DNA of 14,539 nucleotides from an uncultured Fusobacterium sp. (GTDB taxonomy: Bacteria; Fusobacteriota; Fusobacteriia; Fusobacteriales; Fusobacteriaceae): the NCBI GenBank assembly GCA_900545035.1, contig UQXM01000030.1:1-14539 (forward strand). Reading direction: 5' to 3'. The first letter of the stretch is position 1; each line of letters begins with the position of its first letter. Positions 6,633-13,059 of the stretch are shown here, in pieces. Both the position numbers and the translations under genes were made by a program. The notes beneath the pieces were generated by a model. That model ran no database searches, had not been told where the DNA came from, and saw only the letters and a program-made list of their open reading frames with translations.

Positions 6633-6649
6633 TTGAAAAAGTTTTTCAA
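6633..6649. promoter_or_regulatory. 17-bp palindrome between divergent promoters
   Basis: TTGAAAAAGTTTTTCAA is a perfect palindrome around a central G. It lies 14 bp upstream of the -35 box of the asnA leader promoter and 7 bp from the -35 of the CGGC gene. The position suits an operator for a dimeric regulator; no protein is identified. A role as a simple hairpin is possible too. Confidence 0.4.
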
Positions 6650-6663
6650 AAAGCAAAAATTAT

Positions 6664-6690
6664 TTGACTTTTTACTCAAAATGTTATAAC
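6664..6690 (+). promoter_or_regulatory. Promoter of the asnA attenuator operon
   Basis: TTGACT (6664-6669) and TATAAC (6685-6690) are both 5/6 matches, with a short 15-nt spacer. Transcription would start near 6697, giving a roughly 27-nt leader to the small ORF at 6724 and about 258 nt to asnA. Confidence 0.55.
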
Positions 6691-6723
6691 CTATATACAA
6701 GAATTATTTTCGGAGGAAATAAA

Positions 6724-6789
6724 ATGAAATTTGTTATTGCATCAATCATAAATAATAATGGCAATTTCATGGGATTTGAACTCTTGTAA
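6724..6789 (+). CDS. Asn-rich leader peptide of asnA
   Basis: A 21-codon ORF with a near-ideal ribosome-binding site (GGAGG at 6712-6716, 7 nt before ATG). Residues 8-14 read I-I-N-N-N-G-N: three consecutive Asn codons (AAT at 6751-6759) and a fourth at 6763-6765. The stop is TAA 6787-6789. It lies just downstream of a promoter and just upstream of alternative RNA stems and a terminator that precede asnA, the gene that makes asparagine. This is the classic layout of a ribosome-mediated attenuator, in which scarcity of charged Asn-tRNA slows the leader ribosome. The peptide itself probably has no function after synthesis. The inference that it is translated rests on the RBS, the codon run and the gene behind it. 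Confidence 0.8.
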   Translation: MKFVIASIINNNGNFMGFELL

Positions 6790-6901
6790 CATTCAAAGAG
6801 GGCAAGTCCATTTTGACATATTAAAATATGATTTATGCCCTTTCTTCTGAATAACAATGTTAAATCAAGGTCATCTGGGTATAAATCAGATGACTTTTTT
6901 T
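6770..6901 (+). promoter_or_regulatory. Transcription attenuator with alternative stems
   Basis: Four pairings can be drawn. Stem A pairs 6770-6786 with 6794-6810 (TGGG/TCCA, TTTG/CAAG and CTCTT/AAGAG, about 13 bp with small internal loops). Stem B pairs 6797-6804 with 6836-6843 (AAGAGGGCA with TGCCCTTT, 8 bp). Stem C, the antiterminator, pairs 6829-6840 with 6877-6888 (TGATTTATGCCC / GGGTATAAATCA, 12 bp with one G-U). Stem D is the terminator at 6870-6877 / 6887-6894. A excludes B, B excludes C and C excludes D, so A+C would be the readthrough state and B+D the stop state. This is his-operon-like logic. How leader ribosome positions select the state is inferred. Confidence 0.7.
6870..6901 (+). 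terminator. Intrinsic terminator in the asnA leader
   Basis: GTCATCTG (6870-6877) pairs perfectly with CAGATGAC (6887-6894) around a 9-nt loop, followed by seven T (6895-6901). It stands between the leader peptide and asnA, 53 bp before the asnA start, with no gene ending upstream except the 21-codon leader, so it must act as a conditional terminator. Confidence 0.88.
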
Positions 6902-6954
6902 ATTTCAAAATCAATATTAATATTTGATATATATTTTAACGAAGAGGTGGAATT

Positions 6955-7962
6955 ATGCAAGATGTATTAGTACCAGAAGGATACGAAAACAAATTAAGTC
7001 TGTTGGAAACAGAAGTAAGTATTAAAAAAGTAAAAGATTTCTTTGAAAGAGCGTTGTCTTATGAGCTTAATCTGACAAGGGTATCAGCTCCTTTGTTTGT
7101 AAGAGAAGATTCAGGACTTAACGACAATCTGAACGGATATGAAAAACCTGTATCTTTTACAACAAAATTAAACGACGGAGATTATCATATTGTTCACTCC
7201 CTTGCAAAATGGAAAAGAATGGCTCTGCATAAATATAATTTTCCTATGCACACAGGACTTTACACAGATATGAACGCCATAAGAAGAGAGGAAGACCTTT
7301 CAAATATCCACTCTCTTTATGTTGACCAATGGGACTGGGAGCTTATTATAAGAAAAGAAGAAAGAACAGAAAAAACTTTAAAAGTTATTGTAAATAATAT
7401 TTTCAGAGCTTTCAAAAAAACAGAGGAATATATTTTAAGAGAATATCCTCAGCTTTCTAAAAAGCTTCCTGAAGAAATTACATTTATCTCTACACAGGAA
7501 CTTGAGGACAGATATCCTGACCTTACTCCAAAAGAAAGAGAACATGCAATAGCAAAAGAATACAAGGCTGTATTTATAAGCCAAGTGGGAAAAACTCTTA
7601 AATCAGGAGAAAAACACGACGGAAGAGCTCCTGACTACGATGACTGGGATTTAAACGGAGATATTTTATTCTGGTATCCTCCATTAAACAGATCTATTGA
7701 ACTTTCATCAATGGGAATAAGAGTAAGTGAAGAAAGCCTTGCAAAACAGCTGAAAGAAGCAGGAGCAGAAGAAAGAAAAGAATTTCCTTTCCACAAAGCT
7801 CTTCTTGAAGGAAAACTTCCATACACTATCGGAGGGGGAATAGGACAATCAAGAATATGTATGTTCTTCCTTGATAAAGTACATATCGGAGAAGTTCAAG
7901 CTTCTGTGTGGCCGAAAGAAATGGTTGAAGCTTATGAAAAACATGGAGTTCATTTCCTATAA
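6955..7962 (+). CDS. asnA: Aspartate-ammonia ligase (asparagine synthetase A)
   Basis: This 335-residue enzyme makes asparagine from aspartate, ammonia and ATP (giving AMP and pyrophosphate) in the cytoplasm. It resembles E. coli AsnA along its whole length: FVREDSGLNDNLNGYEKPV, VHSLAKWKR, YVDQWDWE, SQELEDRYPDLT, the KHDGRAPDYDDW loop, LNGDILFW, ELSSMGIRV and IGGGIGQSR. These are the hallmark motifs of the class-II aaRS-like fold. Length matches the family (about 330). The start ATG has GAGGTGG (6944-6950). It is the first structural gene behind an Asn-codon leader peptide and terminator, and is followed 15 bp later by the thymidine-kinase-like gene, so expression should respond to asparagine supply. 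Confidence 0.97.
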   Translation: MQDVLVPEGYENKLSLLETEVSIKKVKDFFERALSYELNLTRVSAPLFVREDSGLNDNLNGYEKPVSFTTKLNDGDYHIVHSLAKWKRMALHKYNFPMHTGLYTDMNAIRREEDLSNIHSLYVDQWDWELIIRKEERTEKTLKVIVNNIFRAFKKTEEYILREYPQLSKKLPEEITFISTQELEDRYPDLTPKEREHAIAKEYKAVFISQVGKTLKSGEKHDGRAPDYDDWDLNGDILFWYPPLNRSIELSSMGIRVSEESLAKQLKEAGAEERKEFPFHKALLEGKLPYTIGGGIGQSRICMFFLDKVHIGEVQASVWPKEMVEAYEKHGVHFL

Positions 7963-7977
7963 AACAGGGGAGGAAAA

Positions 7978-8541
7978 ATGTCGGGAAAAATTAATTTTTA
8001 CTATGGAGTTGTAGGTTCAAGAAAATCTTCCGAGCTTCTTCTTACTGCTCACAGAAATAAAAGTGTGGGAAAAAAAGTTGAAGTGTTTCAGCCGTATAAA
8101 AATAACAGAGACGGAAACAAAATTTCCAGCAGAGCTATGGAATATACTATTGATGCTGTAATAGTTACAGAAGATTTTAATATCTATGACTACTGCGTTG
8201 AACACAAACTGGATTTGATTTTAATAGATGAATTTCAATTTTTGTCAAAAGCTCACTGCGACCAGCTTGTTCAGCTTATGATAGATACAGATATGAATAT
8301 CTTTTTATACGGGCTTATGAGTAATTTCAGAGGGGAACTTTTCCCCACAGTAGCATATATGCTTCCATACATTACAACTCTTAACGAAATAAAAACAGTA
8401 TGCGGACACTGTGGAAAAAGAAAAGCTACAATGAATGTAATGATTGGGGATATTGAAGCCGATAAAGACGGAATTTCAATAGGAAACCATTTCAACGGTG
8501 TATGTGCCGTATGTTTTAAAAAGCTTACAGAAAAAAAATAA
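7978..8541 (+). CDS. tdk: Thymidine kinase-like protein (type II)
   Basis: This 187-residue protein looks like the type II thymidine kinase that salvages thymidine with ATP. Seen: P-loop region YYGVVGSRKSSELL (9-21), NRDG with Arg44 and Asp45, Walker B/general base LILIDEFQFL (Asp84, Glu85), YGLMSNFRGELFP (111-123), and a zinc ribbon with Cys142/Cys145 and Cys176/Cys179. Two departures deserve note: the P-loop glycine before Lys16 is Arg15, and the substrate-lasso region (NHFNGVCAVC) lacks the usual Tyr. It may therefore be a divergent or altered-specificity kinase. A GGGGAGG site precedes the ATG, only 15 bp after asnA, so it is in the same operon and probably subject to the same attenuator. 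Confidence 0.78.
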   Translation: MSGKINFYYGVVGSRKSSELLLTAHRNKSVGKKVEVFQPYKNNRDGNKISSRAMEYTIDAVIVTEDFNIYDYCVEHKLDLILIDEFQFLSKAHCDQLVQLMIDTDMNIFLYGLMSNFRGELFPTVAYMLPYITTLNEIKTVCGHCGKRKATMNVMIGDIEADKDGISIGNHFNGVCAVCFKKLTEKK

Positions 8542-8576
8542 CAAAAAATATATAAATACAATGGGGGTGAATATTT

Positions 8577-8879
8577 ATGGACAATAAAAAATATTACAAT
8601 TTCAATGAGGAAAGTTTTGCAATAATCACCAAAAAAGCACTGTCAGAGAAAAAAATAGGAAAAGCTGTAAGAACAGATGAGATTGCTGCTATTGATGACA
8701 GCGGCTGGAGATTATATTTCGGAGATGAAGATGCAGAATATTTAAGCAGTCCAAATAATATATCACTTGTTACTCTTGAAACTGTTCTTTCTTTCGAGCC
8801 TCTTTTGGAAAAAGTTTTTGAGGAAGAAGGATATACTTATATTTTTGATGAAGATAAAAAAATTTTTACTGAAAAATAA
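8577..8879 (+). CDS. DUF2185 / Imm33-like small protein
   Basis: This is a 100-residue acidic protein without signal peptide or membrane segment. The core A-I-I-T-K-K-A-L ... DSGWRLYFGDEDAEYLSSP-x-NI ... L-x-T-V-L-x-x-x-P-L-L matches the DUF2185 pattern (SGWRF-x-x-GDEDEEYL-x-x-P-x-NI), a family related to the Imm33 immunity domain. Function is unknown; some relatives are thought to be immunity proteins of polymorphic toxins, but no toxin is seen nearby. It lies 35 bp after the thymidine-kinase-like gene with a G-run ribosome-binding site (8563-8567) and no promoter visible between, so it is the last gene of the asnA operon, before a good bidirectional terminator. Confidence 0.8.
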   Translation: MDNKKYYNFNEESFAIITKKALSEKKIGKAVRTDEIAAIDDSGWRLYFGDEDAEYLSSPNNISLVTLETVLSFEPLLEKVFEEEGYTYIFDEDKKIFTEK

Positions 8880-8886
8880 AAAGCAA

Positions 8887-8918
8887 AAACTGCTGTAATA
8901 CAATACGGCAGTTTTTTT
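8887..8918. terminator. Bidirectional terminator of the asnA operon and the transposase-like gene
   Basis: AAACTGCTGTA (8887-8897) pairs with TACGGCAGTTT (8904-8914), one G-U pair, 6-nt loop. Seven T follow on the plus strand (8912-8918); A-rich sequence before it gives a U-rich tail on the minus strand. It lies between two convergent genes (stop codons at 8877-8879 and 8925-8927). Confidence 0.88.
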
Positions 8919-8924
8919 ATAAAA

Positions 8925-10031
8925 TTATCTCAATATTCCATAAAATTTATTATCTTTAAAAATATATATTTTATCAGGAGCAGAGGGATTGAATTTTATT
9001 TCAATCTCTTCTCCGTTAAGTTCTTTCAAAATATCATCTTTATAGACTCTGTTTTTAAACCTCACAGATGAAAGGCTCACTTTTCTTTTTGTTCCTTGAA
9101 GAAAAATATCAAGTTCTCTGAAAATTTTTCCCTCTTCCAAATGTTCTGTATTGGGAGTTATGCTGTATTTTCCTGAATCCAGATAAATATAAGAATTTAT
9201 AAATTCAGACAAAGATTTTTCATCTATATTTTTTTTATGGGCTGTATACATTTTATAAATATCTTCTTTCAAAAAATTGATAAATTCATCAATTTTCTTC
9301 TCTTCACTTTTATATTCCAAAATTTTTATTCCTGTTTTATCATAAATATTTTTTACAATCTCTCTACTTATTATATTTTCTGAACCTAAAAGTATTTCTT
9401 TCGGTTTTATAAAATCTTTGAAAAGAGCAGATACTTTTAAAATTGTTTCACGGAAAAAGCCAAGAATATTATAAATACTTCCTGTTTCATAATATATAAT
9501 ATAATTTATTATTTCAAGAGAAGCCACATCAAAAATAACCAAAAGTTTCGGCACTTTATAAGAATTTTCTCCGTTTTTTATTAAAATATAAAGAGAAGTT
9601 TCCACAGCAGCGTATACTTCATGTTCTTTCTTTATTTTTTTCATATGAAATCTGCTTGTTTTTTTGAAAAAACCGTCAAGATTACTTACAATTCTGTAAA
9701 ATGTCGGATAACTGATATTGTATTCTTTCTTTTCGAGATAATCTCTGCACTTGTCGTACAATCCTGCAATACTGTTCTCTCCGCTGTCTTTATACACTTT
9801 TTTTATAATATCAATTCCCTCATTGTCTATCGCTCTGAAAGAATTTTTATCCTGACGCTCTTTTTTGTCAAGTCCCAGCATTCCTTTTTCTTTATACGCT
9901 TTTATCCACCTTTTCAAAGTTGCATAAGATATATCCGTTTCTTTTTCTATCTCTTTAAGCTTTTTTTCTTTTCTCAAAAAAGGCTCAATTATTTTAAATC
10001 TTTTTAACTGAGTTTCTTTTTCCAAATCCAT
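8925..10031 (-). CDS. MuA/TnsB-like transposase homologue with lost DDE residues
   Basis: This 368-residue protein (from ATG 10031) has the domain order of Mu-type transposases: a helix-turn-helix (about 22-50) with the KRWIKAYKEKGMLGLDKKERQDK pattern, a second winged-HTH-like region (60-115), an RNase H-like core (about 138-260) and a C-terminal beta-barrel (about 315-368, RKVSLSSVRFKNRVY ... IEIKFNPSAPDKIYIFKDNKFYGIL). The catalytic positions seem gone: the first Asp motif (WQADHT) reads YAAVETSL, the second (DNG) reads LGSENI, and the glutamate motif (KG-IER-F) reads KKIDEFINFL. An intact, well-translated reading frame with a dead active site suggests a domesticated DNA-binding protein. 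No flanking inverted repeats are seen. ATG 10031 has GGAGAG upstream; the longer in-frame TTG at 10100 lies within the promoter. Confidence 0.78.
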   Translation of the reverse strand: MDLEKETQLKRFKIIEPFLRKEKKLKEIEKETDISYATLKRWIKAYKEKGMLGLDKKERQDKNSFRAIDNEGIDIIKKVYKDSGENSIAGLYDKCRDYLEKKEYNISYPTFYRIVSNLDGFFKKTSRFHMKKIKKEHEVYAAVETSLYILIKNGENSYKVPKLLVIFDVASLEIINYIIYYETGSIYNILGFFRETILKVSALFKDFIKPKEILLGSENIISREIVKNIYDKTGIKILEYKSEEKKIDEFINFLKEDIYKMYTAHKKNIDEKSLSEFINSYIYLDSGKYSITPNTEHLEEGKIFRELDIFLQGTKRKVSLSSVRFKNRVYKDDILKELNGEEIEIKFNPSAPDKIYIFKDNKFYGILR

Positions 10032-10071
10032 AACATCTCTCTCCAAAAACCTATATTTTACTGGTATTTTC

Positions 10072-10100
10072 ATTGTACTATAAATATGATTAAAAATCAA
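10072..10100 (-). promoter_or_regulatory. Promoter for the transposase-like gene
   Basis: On the minus strand TTGATT (10095-10100), a 17-nt spacer and TACAAT (10072-10077). Transcription would start near 10065, downstream of the TTG at 10100, which is the main reason for using the ATG at 10031 as start. Confidence 0.6.
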
Positions 10101-10159
10101 TCCATATCATTCGCGAACTTTTTATTTTAAAAAAAGGCTCATTTTATTAGATAAAAAAC

Positions 10160-10188
10160 TTGACTTTTTTATAAAAAATGGTTATTAT
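10160..10188 (+). promoter_or_regulatory. Promoter for the PTS permease gene
   Basis: TTGACT (10160-10165), a 17-nt spacer and TATTAT (10183-10188), each a 5/6 match. The leader to ATG 10250 is about 55 nt, with no terminator hairpin or antiterminator-binding site recognised in it. Confidence 0.65.
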
Positions 10189-10249
10189 TCTTTATGTAAA
10201 TAAATTTTTAATTAAACAGATTATTACTTAGAGGAAATCAGGAGGAAAA

Positions 10250-11734
10250 ATGAAAGCTTTTGCAGAAATTCAAAAAATAGGAAAAGCTCTTATGACACCG
10301 GTGGCAATTCTTCCGGCAGCAGGACTTTTCTTAGCATTTGGTAACAAATTGGGAATGCCTTTAATGGAACAGGCAGGACAAATTATTTTCAGCAATCTCC
10401 CTCTTCTTTTTGCAGTGGGAGCGGCAATCGGACTTGTGGGAGGAGACGGAGTTGCAGCTCTTTCGGCAGTGGTTGCGATTTTAATAATGAATACAACAAT
10501 GGGAATTGTTTCTGATGCTGCGGCAGGAGTTGCAGCAGGTGATGTTGCTTATGGAATGGTTCTTGGAATTCCTACATTACAAACAGGAGTTTTCGGGGGA
10601 CTTATTGCAGGTATTATAGCAGCTGTATGTTATAAAAAATTCTATAAAACAGAACTTCCTGCATTTTTGGGATTCTTTGCAGGTAAAAGACTTGTTCCGA
10701 TTATGACAGCAGTTCTTGCATTTTTAGTTGGATTGGCTATGCCTATGGTATGGGTGCCTTTCCAAATTGGTCTTGCAAAACTTAGCTATCTTGCAAACGA
10801 AACAAATACAAATATTTCTACATTTATATTCGGAGTTATCGAAAGATCTTTAATTCCTTTCGGACTGCATCATATTTTCTATGCTCCGTTCTGGTATCAA
10901 TTCGGAGAATATACAAATGCAGCTGGACAAATTGTAAGCGGAGATCAGGCTATATGGTTTGCTATGCTTAAAGACGGAGTTACAAACTTCTCAAGTGCAA
11001 CTTATTCAGGAGCGGGAAAATTCCTTACAGGAAAATATCCTTTTATGATGTTTGGGCTTCCTGCAGCAGCTCTTGCTATGTATCACGAAGCTAAAACTGA
11101 AAATAAAAAAATGGTAGGGGGAATTTTATTCTCTGCGGCTCTTACATCTTTCCTTACAGGAATTACAGAGCCTCTTGAATTCTCATTCCTTTTCGTTGCA
11201 CCTGTACTTTATGCTATTCACTGTGTGTTTGCAGGACTTTCATTCATGCTTATGAATATGTTTGCTGTAAGAATAGGTATGACTTTCTCCGGAGGACTTA
11301 TTGACTATATCGCTTTCGGTGTTCTTCCGGGAACAAGCGGATTTGAAAACCACTGGTATATGGTAATTATTGTAGGGCTTGTATTCTCTGTAATTTATTA
11401 TTTCGGTTTCAGATTTGCAATAAGAAAATTCAATCTTATGACTCCGGGAAGAGAAGAGGTTAAAAAAGAGGAATCTGAAGTTAAAGTTGACGGAAACGAA
11501 CTGGCTGTTCTTGTTTTAAATGCTTTGGGAGGAAAAGAAAATCTTGTTTCTCTTGATGCTTGTATCACAAGATTAAGAGTAGAAGTTAAAGATACAAAAG
11601 CTGTTGACGATAACGAGCTTAAAAAACTTGGAGCTTCCGGAGTATTAAAAGTGGGAACTAACGGTGTTCAGGCAATTTTCGGTTCAAAAGCACAATTTAT
11701 CTGCAATGACCTTAAATCAATGACAGGTATTTAA
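10250..11734 (+). CDS. ptsG: Glucose-type PTS permease, EIICB
   Basis: This 494-residue membrane protein takes up and phosphorylates a hexose, most likely glucose, with phosphate from EIIA. The EIIC membrane domain (about 1-390) starts IQKIGKALMTPVAILPAAG and carries LGFFAGKRLVPI, ERSLIPFGLHHI (His207, His208), GEYTNAAGQ, the conserved GITEPLEFSFLFVAP (304-318) and TFSGGLIDYI. A short charged linker after TPGRE leads to EIIB (about 415-494) with the phosphorylated Cys438 in LDACITRLRV, and GVQAIFG. Colinear with E. coli PtsG including the join. No EIIA is fused, so a separate EIIA is required. AGGAGG precedes the ATG. N-acetylglucosamine or maltose permeases of the same superfamily are less likely. 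Confidence 0.9.
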   Translation: MKAFAEIQKIGKALMTPVAILPAAGLFLAFGNKLGMPLMEQAGQIIFSNLPLLFAVGAAIGLVGGDGVAALSAVVAILIMNTTMGIVSDAAAGVAAGDVAYGMVLGIPTLQTGVFGGLIAGIIAAVCYKKFYKTELPAFLGFFAGKRLVPIMTAVLAFLVGLAMPMVWVPFQIGLAKLSYLANETNTNISTFIFGVIERSLIPFGLHHIFYAPFWYQFGEYTNAAGQIVSGDQAIWFAMLKDGVTNFSSATYSGAGKFLTGKYPFMMFGLPAAALAMYHEAKTENKKMVGGILFSAALTSFLTGITEPLEFSFLFVAPVLYAIHCVFAGLSFMLMNMFAVRIGMTFSGGLIDYIAFGVLPGTSGFENHWYMVIIVGLVFSVIYYFGFRFAIRKFNLMTPGREEVKKEESEVKVDGNELAVLVLNALGGKENLVSLDACITRLRVEVKDTKAVDDNELKKLGASGVLKVGTNGVQAIFGSKAQFICNDLKSMTGI

Positions 11735-11777
11735 AATACACACAACAAACTTAATATAAACTTTTTTACAAAAACTC

Positions 11778-11808
11778 AAAAGGGGCAGTTCAAATGACTG
11801 TCCCTTTT
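11778..11808. terminator. Terminator between ptsG and the alcohol dehydrogenase gene
   Basis: AAAAGGGGCAGT (11778-11789) pairs with ACTGTCCCTTTT (11797-11808), 12 bp with one G-U pair and a 7-nt loop. It lies between two convergent genes and can serve both; the T-run on each side is inside the stem. Confidence 0.85.
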
Positions 11809-11826
11809 CATATTATTTATTTTTAA

Positions 11827-12975
11827 TTAAATAAGTTTTCTGTAAAGAGCTGCTATTTCTTCAACAGATGTATCTTTTGGATTTCCTGGACGGCATGCGT
11901 CATCAAATGCTGATTGTGCAAGAGCAGGAATATCTTCTTCTTTTACAATTCCCACAAGATTAGGAGCTATTCCCACATCTTCCGAAAGTTTTTTAACTGC
12001 ATCAACAGCTGCTTTTCTGTATTCTGCCTGAGTCATGCTGTCTACATTTTCAACTCCCATAGCTCTTGCTATTTCTCTGTATTTTTCTCCTGTACTTTCA
12101 GCATTGTATTCCATTACTGTAGGAAGAATTATAGCATTTGCTATTCCGTGAGGAGTATCATAATATGCTCCAAGAGGGTGAGCCATAGAGTGAACTATTC
12201 CAAGTCCCACATTTGAGAATCCCATTCCTGCAATATATTGTCCAAGAGCCATTCCCTCTCTTCCTTCGTCTGTATTTTCAACAGCTCCTCTCAAAGATTT
12301 AGAGATAAGTTCTATTGCTTTTAAGTGGAACATATCTGAAAGTTCCCAAGCTCCTTTTGTAATATATCCTTCTATTGCGTGAGTAAGAGCATCCATTCCT
12401 GTTGCTGCTGTAAGTCCTTTAGGCATAGAAGACATCATGTCAGGGTCAACAACTGCAATTAACGGAATATCGTGAGTATCTACACATACCATTTTTCTGC
12501 TTTTTTCCACATCTGTTATTACATAGTTTATAGTTACTTCCGCTGCTGTTCCTGCTGTTGTAGGGACTGCTATTGTAAGAACCGCATCATTTTTAGTTGG
12601 TGCAACACCTTCAAGACTTCTTACATCTGCAAATTCCGGATTGTTTACAATAATTCCCACAGCTTTTGCTGTATCTATTGAAGAACCTCCTCCGATAGCT
12701 ATTATATAATCAGCTCCTGATTTTTTAAATGCTTCCACTCCTGCCTGAACATTTTCTATTGTAGGGTTTGCTTTTATATTGCTATATATTTCATAAGCAA
12801 GTCCTGCTCCGTCTAAAATATCTGTAACTTTTTTAGTTACATTAAATTTTATTAAATCAGGGTCAGAACATATGAAAGCTTTTTTAAGCTCTCTTGCTTC
12901 TACTTCCTCTTTGATATGAGCTATTGCTCCTTTTCCGTGATACGAAATTTTGTTAAGCACAAATCTGTTTGCCAT
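11827..12975 (-). CDS. fucO: FucO-like iron-dependent alcohol dehydrogenase (lactaldehyde reductase)
   Basis: This 382-residue group III alcohol dehydrogenase resembles E. coli FucO end to end, from MANRFVLN to the C-terminal DVx(GNP) region. FucO reduces L-lactaldehyde to 1,2-propanediol with NADH during anaerobic fucose or rhamnose use. Nucleotide binding is seen in IIAIGGGSSIDTAKA (91-105) and PTTAGTAAEVTINYVITD. All four iron ligands are present: Asp195 and His199 (ATGMDALTHAIEGY), His262 (GIVHSMAHP) and His276 (YYDTPHG), one residue offset from E. coli. No fucose or rhamnose genes are in the window, so a general aldehyde reductase is possible. It has its own promoter (13022-13051), a G-run ribosome-binding site, and a shared terminator with ptsG. 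Confidence 0.9.
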   Translation of the reverse strand: MANRFVLNKISYHGKGAIAHIKEEVEARELKKAFICSDPDLIKFNVTKKVTDILDGAGLAYEIYSNIKANPTIENVQAGVEAFKKSGADYIIAIGGGSSIDTAKAVGIIVNNPEFADVRSLEGVAPTKNDAVLTIAVPTTAGTAAEVTINYVITDVEKSRKMVCVDTHDIPLIAVVDPDMMSSMPKGLTAATGMDALTHAIEGYITKGAWELSDMFHLKAIELISKSLRGAVENTDEGREGMALGQYIAGMGFSNVGLGIVHSMAHPLGAYYDTPHGIANAIILPTVMEYNAESTGEKYREIARAMGVENVDSMTQAEYRKAAVDAVKKLSEDVGIAPNLVGIVKEEDIPALAQSAFDDACRPGNPKDTSVEEIAALYRKLI

Positions 12976-13021
12976 ATTAAATCCCCCTTATATTTTTAAA
13001 TAAAACTAAATCTCTGTCTAT

Positions 13022-13051
13022 ATTATTTCACTTTTTGTACTTTTTTGTCAA
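13022..13051 (-). promoter_or_regulatory. Promoter for the fucO-like gene
   Basis: On the minus strand a perfect TTGACA (13046-13051), an 18-nt spacer and AATAAT (13022-13027). It begins 9 bp beyond the stop of the upstream flavoprotein gene, so fucO can be transcribed separately. Confidence 0.6.
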
Positions 13052-13059
13052 TTATAAAT

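Noticed and set aside
6690..6954. T-box riboswitch ahead of asnA
   Set aside because: No AGGGTGGNACCGCG-like T-box sequence, and the leader has a translated Asn-codon ORF, which T-box leaders do not use.
10032..10100. TTG at 10100 as start of the transposase-like gene
   Set aside because: This TTG is part of the likely -35 box; ATG 10031 has a GGAGAG site and starts right before the recognisable domain.
8925..10100. Active insertion sequence around the transposase-like gene
   Set aside because: No terminal inverted repeats or target duplications seen on either side, and the catalytic residues appear lost.
12472..12681. Cys/Tyr-rich plus-strand ORF inside fucO, and similar plus-strand ORFs inside ald and the flavoprotein gene
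   Set aside because: They lie antisense to well-supported genes, have no ribosome-binding sites and show skewed composition expected of the opposite strand.
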